NCBI GenBank assembly: GCA_025997155.1
Contig: BNUF01000002.1
Location: 1 to 59,523, forward strand
Direction: 5' to 3'
Origin: Clostridia bacterium
GTDB taxonomy: Bacteria > Bacillota > Clostridia > Lachnospirales > WQUN01
DNA: 59,523 nt
Shown here: piece by piece, positions 55,207-59,523 of the stretch
Layout of the letters: every line of letters starts with the position of its first letter
How positions within the stretch are numbered: position 1 is the first letter of the stretch
Program-made: the position numbers and the translations under genes
The notes under the pieces: generated by a model
The model's database searches: none
What the model was told of the DNA's origin: nothing
Seen by the model: only the letters and a program-made list of their open reading frames with translations

Positions 55207-56594
55207 TTTGTATCTCCTTTTTCTTCCGCGGTGCTGGTTACGAAAAATATTCTTTCGACTTCTTCAAGGTACGCGCTGATTATCCTGTCGACGAACTTTC
55301 CGTCCGATATGTCGCTTTGATTCATCTCGATTAGTAAATCCCATATTTCCTCGTGTCTGTTGTCTAGGTCGGTGAGGGTCTTCTCCATTATGCGGCGTTC
55401 TTTCATAAGGTCTTTGTGATACTGCTGTTTATCGACGACGTTAATACTCTGCGCAAAATGCTCGACGGAAGTCGAGAGGTGGTTAATTTTCTTTGTACGC
55501 AGAAATTTCTCGATTTGTTCCTCTGTTTGCGACATAATATTACGAATGTTGTCAAGCCTCTTAGTCAGGTACTTGTACGCCTCGTAATCCTTTATATTCC
55601 GCCGTAACATTTGCGAGTTTTTGACTTTGTATTTTTTGTACTCGTGGTTCAGGTAATTTATATAGTAGGCGTACACGGCGTTTTTCCTGTTGAGGAGAGC
55701 TACGGCGCGTTTTTGTTTTTTCAGGTTGAGTTTGAGTTCATACACTAGACGGCGGCGAAAAAGATACAATACGAACAGAATCACCATTAGCAAAATGACC
55801 ATAATCGCCATCGGGAAAAGTATCGGAAAGTCGCGGAACACGAACAGAAACGCAAGGACAATCGTCGCCGCGGCGAAAATCGACACCATAAACACCGAAA
55901 ACTTTTGGATAAATTTTTGCCCGCGCTCAAGGTATTCCTTTTCGTACTCAAGTTCCGCCTTTTCTCCTTCAAGGTAGCCCAAATCGCGCTTGAGCATACG
56001 ATAATGCTCCTCGGCGTTCGTTATGTCGTCAACGTAATTGTTCGCGTCTTCCTCGAGCCGCGTCATCTTCACAAGCGACGCGTCAAACTCGGTTACTTGG
56101 TACAAAAGCGCGCTGCGTTCCCTTGAGAGGGACAAATAACTTTGGAGCATATTCTGCAATTTTTCGGTGTCTAGGTCGGATAGGTTCTCGAAACATTTCA
56201 CCTCGGCGATTTTTTCGTCAAGCGACGAGATTTTTCCCGCCAGAAGAAGGCGTTGACGCGCTATTTTCAGAGCTTCCTCGCAAAGCACGGAGGACTCCGC
56301 CGCGTCGTCGTATCCGGCGGCTTTTTTATCCATTTCGTCAAGGATTATTTTAAACTTTGAGATGACCTCAAGGTTTACCTGTTCGCGGTAGCCCGTGATA
56401 AAATGCCAAAAGCGTATAAAAAACGAGGCAATCCACTGCCACAGGGACAGTTCCACAATTTCCTCATCATAATCGTAATCGTCTTCCAAAGATTCAAGGG
56501 CGGCGGACTCGTACTCGTTTAAATCCAAGTCGGAATCGTCGTCTTCTTCCTCAACTGTTACGTCTATCTCTTCCTTTAATGAATCTTCGCTCAA
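55203..56594 (-). CDS. Coiled-coil membrane protein of unknown function
   Basis: A 463-residue protein whose start is taken as TTG 56594 (SEDSLKEEID), with AGGAG 9 nt before it; the TTG at 56624 has no such site. It has a very acidic N-terminus (EEEDDDSDLDLNEYE), an amphipathic Trp-rich segment (LWQWIASFFIRFWHF), a coiled coil (~75-225), two adjoining membrane helices (~230-285; VFMVSIFAAATIVLAFLFV and ILFPMAIMVILLMVILFVL) and a second basic coiled coil to the end. The helical hairpin between coils suggests a scaffold. I recognise no family. It leads an operon with the AI-2E permease and CPBP protease. Confidence 0.78.
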   Translation of the reverse strand: MSEDSLKEEIDVTVEEEDDDSDLDLNEYESAALESLEDDYDYDEEIVELSLWQWIASFFIRFWHFITGYREQVNLEVISKFKIILDEMDKKAAGYDDAAESSVLCEEALKIARQRLLLAGKISSLDEKIAEVKCFENLSDLDTEKLQNMLQSYLSLSRERSALLYQVTEFDASLVKMTRLEEDANNYVDDITNAEEHYRMLKRDLGYLEGEKAELEYEKEYLERGQKFIQKFSVFMVSIFAAATIVLAFLFVFRDFPILFPMAIMVILLMVILFVLYLFRRRLVYELKLNLKKQKRAVALLNRKNAVYAYYINYLNHEYKKYKVKNSQMLRRNIKDYEAYKYLTKRLDNIRNIMSQTEEQIEKFLRTKKINHLSTSVEHFAQSINVVDKQQYHKDLMKERRIMEKTLTDLDNRHEEIWDLLIEMNQSDISDGKFVDRIISAYLEEVERIFFVTSTAEEKGDTK

Positions 56595-56706
56595 AACCGC
56601 ATCTCCTATCTGACGATAAGTCAAACATATATTATTATACCATTATATCCGTGAAATTACAATGTACAAGCCGTAAAAAATTTTTTACGATTCGGCAAAA
56701 ATTTTT

Positions 56707-56735
56707 CTTGACAATTAGAATCTTTTTATATATGC
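56707..56735 (+). promoter_or_regulatory. Putative promoter of the DUF6514-like gene
   Basis: TTGACA at about 56709-56714 followed, at 17-18 nt, by a TATATG/TATGCT -10 region. The leader (about 65 nt) is very AT-rich and ends in a GGGGG ribosome site. Confidence 0.55.
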
Positions 56736-56803
56736 TATTTATACTTTGTTACACAAGTATTATAAATTTGTTAAAAAACTATTACATTATTGGGGGTATT
56801 TTT

Positions 56804-57040
56804 ATGGAAACAGAACTGCAATGCGATGTGGTTGAAAGCTCAGTCAGTATTGAGGGGTATCACGGAAACGTCTACGGGCTTCGCATCGCCTTAGACGGTA
56901 AAACCAGCGTGATAAACGACATAACGCCCGACAAAGGCAAGGCGGAACACCTTCGCGGTCTTATCGTCAAAAACGGCGTTACGCACACGACTTTTTTCGA
57001 AATCATCGAGGACTATGTGGAAGGAGACTACGCGTTCTAA
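56804..57040 (+). CDS. DUF6514-like small protein
   Basis: A 78-residue protein from ATG 56804 with a GGGGG site. The pattern YGLRIALDGKTSVINDITPDKGKAEHL (given in parts: YGLRIALDG, INDITPDKGK, LRGLIVKNGVTHTTFFEII) fits the Clostridial DUF6514 group, where a residue set around 'ndIs.d...ve.L...l....v...hl.diieD' is conserved. The function is unknown. It has its own promoter; pdaA follows with a separate promoter. Confidence 0.7.
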   Translation: METELQCDVVESSVSIEGYHGNVYGLRIALDGKTSVINDITPDKGKAEHLRGLIVKNGVTHTTFFEIIEDYVEGDYAF

Positions 57041-57058
57041 AAGAATTTTAGAAATCGG

Positions 57059-57087
57059 TTGACAAATTTTTGCGTAAAATGTAGTAT
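57059..57087 (+). promoter_or_regulatory. Putative promoter of the pdaA-like gene
   Basis: TTGACA at 57059-57064 with TAGTAT at 57082-57087 (17-nt spacer); the following TATAAT is an alternative at 20 nt. Confidence 0.6.
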
Positions 57088-57145
57088 AATTATGTAGGTA
57101 TCATAAATAATAATCCTTGATTAAAATTTTAAGGATGTGATATTT

Positions 57146-57919
57146 TTGAAGAAAACATTGATTACACTACTTGCGGTATTCGCGTTTCTTTCCGTGGGAT
57201 ACACCTACGCCGAAGAGATACAGAGCGGCAAAGACAACAAAAAAGCGGGCTGGTATTTTGTTCGCGGCAAAGACCACCAACCTTCCGGCGCGCAGACTGA
57301 GATTGATATTTCAAAATACAACGCCTGCTATTTGGGCGATACCTCTCAAAAATTTATTTATCTTACTTTCGATAACGGTTACGAAAACGGTAATACTCCC
57401 AAAATTCTAGACGTACTCAAAGAAAAAAACGTTCCCGCGGCATTTTTTCTCACAAAGCCGTATATAGTCGAAAATCCCGAAATTGTAAAGAGAATGGCGG
57501 ACGAGGGGCATTTGCCCTGCAACCACTCGATTTCTCACAAGAGTTTTCCGACACTCTCCGACGAGCAGATTGCTTCCGAAATAAACGGACTCGCGCAAAT
57601 CTACAACGAGCAGACGGGCAAAGAGATGCCCAAGTTTTTCCGCCCTCCAATGGGAGAGTACAGCGAACGCGTACTCGATTTAACCAACCAGCTCGGATAT
57701 AAAACGGTTTTTTGGAGTTTCGCGTATCAGGACTGGCTCGTTGACAACCAACCTCCCGCGTCCGAAGCTCTCACGCGTTTTACGGCGGGACTTCATAACG
57801 GCGAAATAGCTCTCCTCCACGCGGTCTCCTCCGCGAACACGGAGTCTCTTGCAAGTATGATTGACGCGGCGCGTGAGCAGGGTTACGAGTTTCGCTCCCT
57901 CTACGATTTACCCGATTGA
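57146..57919 (+). CDS. pdaA: Polysaccharide deacetylase, PdaA-like
   Basis: A 257-residue exported protein starting at TTG 57146 (AAGGATGTGAT site), with a signal peptide (KKTLITLLAVFAFLSVGYTYA). The NodB domain (~75-255) has YLTFDNGYENGNTPKIL, where Asn replaces the second Asp of TFDDG as in PdaA, the metal-binding HSISHKS (HxxxH-type) and FRPPMGEYSE. PdaA removes the acetyl of muramic acid during muramic-delta-lactam formation in spore cortex, which would suggest a spore-former. A role in vegetative peptidoglycan is also possible. Confidence 0.88.
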   Translation: MKKTLITLLAVFAFLSVGYTYAEEIQSGKDNKKAGWYFVRGKDHQPSGAQTEIDISKYNACYLGDTSQKFIYLTFDNGYENGNTPKILDVLKEKNVPAAFFLTKPYIVENPEIVKRMADEGHLPCNHSISHKSFPTLSDEQIASEINGLAQIYNEQTGKEMPKFFRPPMGEYSERVLDLTNQLGYKTVFWSFAYQDWLVDNQPPASEALTRFTAGLHNGEIALLHAVSSANTESLASMIDAAREQGYEFRSLYDLPD

Positions 57920-57944
57920 CAAAAATAATATATTTATATATAAT
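57916..57944 (+). promoter_or_regulatory. Consensus promoter of pgi, overlapping the pdaA stop
   Basis: TTGACA at 57916-57921 (containing the pdaA TGA), a 17-nt AT-rich spacer and TATAAT at 57939-57944. A GGAGGGG site precedes the pgi ATG. Confidence 0.85.
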
Positions 57945-57981
57945 CATAGGAATATCGGAATATTTTGGAGGGGCTATCTGA

Positions 57982-59385
57982 ATGGAAAAAATAAGACTTG
58001 ATTTTAACAATATGCTAAAGGAGTATGTAGGCGACGACGGGCTGACAATCTCCGAGATAGACGCACTCAGCGAAAAAGTCGCCTCGTCTCACAAAGCTCT
58101 CGCGGAAAAACGCGAAAACGGCGGGACGGACTGGCGCGACTTGCCCTACAACCAAACTGACGTTGTAGAGGATATTTTGTCCTATGTCGGCGGAATCAAA
58201 GACGATATCGACGCGTTCGTCGTGCTTGGAATCGGCGGCTCGGCGCTCGGCCCCACGGCGGTTCAGCAAGCAATCAACCACCCCTACTACAACGAGCTCC
58301 CGCGTGATTCACGCGGCGGTTATCCGCGTTTCTACGTCGCCGACAACGTTGACCCTGAAAAATTAGTATATTTGTTTCAAGTAATAGATGTCAAAAAATC
58401 CCTTTTCAACGTAATCTCAAAGTCGGGCAGCACTTCCGAAACTATGAGCCAATTTATGATTATAAAAGACCTTCTCGAAAAAGAACTCGGCAAAGAGGAG
58501 GCGAAAAAGCACATTGTCTGTACCACCGATAAGGAAAAAGGCAATCTCATAAAAATAGCCAAAGACGAAGGTTACAAGACTTTCATCGTTCCGTCGGGCG
58601 TGGGCGGGCGTTTTTCCGAACTCTCCCCCGTGGGGCTTCTTCCGGCGGCGTTCTGCGGAATCGACATAAAGAAACTCCTTGAGGGAGCGGCTTTTATGGA
58701 CGAATTATGCAAGAACCCCGACGTTTACAAGAATCCCGCGTATATGTACGGCTTGCTTCACCATATCGCTCTTTCAAAGGGCAAAAACGTTTCCGTTATG
58801 ATGCCCTATGCCGATTCGTTAAAGTACATTTCGGACTGGTACGCGCAGATATGGGCCGAATCCCTCGGTAAAAAATTCGACAAAAACAAACACGTCGTGA
58901 ATGTAGGACCGACTCCCGTGCGCGCCCTTGGCGTTACCGACCAGCACTCGCAGGTTCAGCTCTACACGGAGGGTCCTTTCGACAAGGTAATCGTATTTAT
59001 CACCGTTGATAAATTCAAGGAAACTATCACTATCCCGAAAATTTTTGAGGATATCAAAAGCGTCGGTTTCCTCGGCGGGGTGACGCAAAACCAGCTTATC
59101 CAAGTCGAACAGGTCGCGACGGAATACGCCCTTAACCGCGCAGGCAAAGTGAACCTGACAATATCCCTGCCGCACGTGGACGAACACACTCTCGGGCAGC
59201 TGCTGTATCTTCTCGAAGTGGCGACGGCGTTCTCGGGCGAACTCCTTGACATTAACGCGTTTGACCAGCCAGGCGTTGAGGAAGGCAAAAACGCCACATA
59301 CGCGCTTTTCGGACGACCGGGATACGAAGAGAAAAAAGCGGAGATAGACTCCCGCGCACCCAAAAACGATAAATATATTATATAA
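57982..59385 (+). CDS. pgi: Glucose-6-phosphate isomerase
   Basis: Interconverts glucose-6-phosphate and fructose-6-phosphate. 467 residues, the shorter Firmicutes-type enzyme. Signatures are VLGIGGSALGP (~78-88), SKSGSTSETMSQF (~147-159), VPSGVGGRFSELSPVGLLP (~206-224; the PGI signature 1), and near the C-terminus the histidine in TDQHSQVQLYTEG and signature 2-like LGQLLYLLEVA. It has its own promoter and a strong terminator. A 99-bp piece (58637-58735) recurs at the contig end. Confidence 0.97.
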   Translation: MEKIRLDFNNMLKEYVGDDGLTISEIDALSEKVASSHKALAEKRENGGTDWRDLPYNQTDVVEDILSYVGGIKDDIDAFVVLGIGGSALGPTAVQQAINHPYYNELPRDSRGGYPRFYVADNVDPEKLVYLFQVIDVKKSLFNVISKSGSTSETMSQFMIIKDLLEKELGKEEAKKHIVCTTDKEKGNLIKIAKDEGYKTFIVPSGVGGRFSELSPVGLLPAAFCGIDIKKLLEGAAFMDELCKNPDVYKNPAYMYGLLHHIALSKGKNVSVMMPYADSLKYISDWYAQIWAESLGKKFDKNKHVVNVGPTPVRALGVTDQHSQVQLYTEGPFDKVIVFITVDKFKETITIPKIFEDIKSVGFLGGVTQNQLIQVEQVATEYALNRAGKVNLTISLPHVDEHTLGQLLYLLEVATAFSGELLDINAFDQPGVEEGKNATYALFGRPGYEEKKAEIDSRAPKNDKYII

Positions 59386-59389
59386 AAAT

Positions 59390-59422
59390 AACCCCCCCGC
59401 TGATAAGGCAGGGGGGTTTTTA
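59390..59422 (+). terminator. Terminator after pgi
   Basis: ACCCCCC and GGGGGGT form a stem (extended by CGC/GC partial pairs) around CTGATAAGG, followed by TTTTA. Confidence 0.88.
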
Positions 59423-59424
59423 AA

Positions 59425-59523
59425 TTCTTCCGGCGGCGTTCTGCGGAATCGACATAAAGAAACTCCTTGAGGGAGCGGCTTTTATGGACGAATTATGCAA
59501 GAACCCCGACGTTTACAAGAATC
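59425..59523 (+). repeat. pgi: 99-bp exact copy of an internal pgi segment at the contig end
   Basis: Bases 59425-59523 are identical to 58637-58735, which encode the Pgi region LLPAAFCGIDIKKLLEG and onward. The copy starts abruptly 3 nt after the terminator T-run and continues to the last base. The repeat distance is 788 nt. It may be an assembly loop (length equal to a common k-mer setting) or the junction of a real tandem duplication. Confidence 0.95.

Overview
The window reads as a contig from an uncultured monoderm Firmicute, most likely a member of Clostridia. The reasons are the phoH-pgpH-ybeY-dgkA-era order, small Clostridia-type proteins (DUF1540, DUF6514-like), a YerB/DUF3048 lipoprotein, a PdaA-type deacetylase, DUF4096-type IS5 transposases, AGGAGG-type ribosome sites, sigma-A promoters (TTGACA-17-TATAAT) and no outer-membrane genes. 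Codon use is rich in GCG/GGC, which produces many long antisense shadow frames.

Layout. 1-812: nadE, broken at the contig edge (its 5' part is present but inverted). 809-5103: four-gene ABC exporter operon, running on into pth and mfd (to 9131). 9106-9874 (-): M23 peptidase gene split by one base. 10005-17345: a signalling and potassium operon (HD-GYP response regulator, hybrid histidine kinase, trkA, trkH), then a DUF1540 protein. 17400-24172: a graveyard of an integrative/conjugative-type element. It holds an Xre remnant, macro-domain and TopB fragments fused by deletions, a zinc-ribbon protein, GNAT, 'virulence protein'-like and DUF4314/DUF3849-like pseudogenes, and a decayed IS5-family insertion with a TA target duplication. 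No integrase, relaxase or other transfer gene remains. 24301-30002: NERD protein, then the lower-glycolysis cluster pgk-tpiA-gpmI-eno. 30101-34934: a minimal flagellin, trpE-trpGD, a NUDIX hydrolase and an HPr-like protein lacking the phospho-histidine. 34947-42090 (-): phoH-pgpH-ybeY-dgkA/pap2-yerB-era and a DUF885-like lipoprotein without its metal-binding histidines. 42267-44217: rpmF-plsX-rnc. 44227-48110: orphan ABC ATPase, lipoprotein, methyltransferase, xylulokinase. 48157-50978: ppdK and tRNA-Gln(CUG). 51121-56594: GAF-PAS-PAS sensor with no output domain, a small unknown protein, and an operon of coiled-coil membrane protein, AI-2E-family permease and CPBP protease. 56804-59385: DUF6514-like, pdaA-like, pgi. 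The last 99 bases repeat an internal segment of pgi.

How it fits together. Pgi, TpiA, Pgk, GpmI, Eno and PpdK give most of a glycolytic route from glucose-6-phosphate to pyruvate with a reversible, PPi-linked last step; fructose-6-phosphate kinase, aldolase and gapA lie elsewhere. The era cluster joins ribosome maturation (YbeY, Era), c-di-AMP breakdown (PgpH) and lipid-carrier metabolism (DgkA/PAP2). Both contig ends look like assembly chimeras and should not be taken as biology without read support. I found no convincing new defence or biosynthetic system. The best candidates for follow-up are the two-component/Trk operon, the ABC exporter with its extracytoplasmic partner, the two 'dead-enzyme' paralogues (HPr-like and DUF885-like) and the single-base break in the M23 gene.
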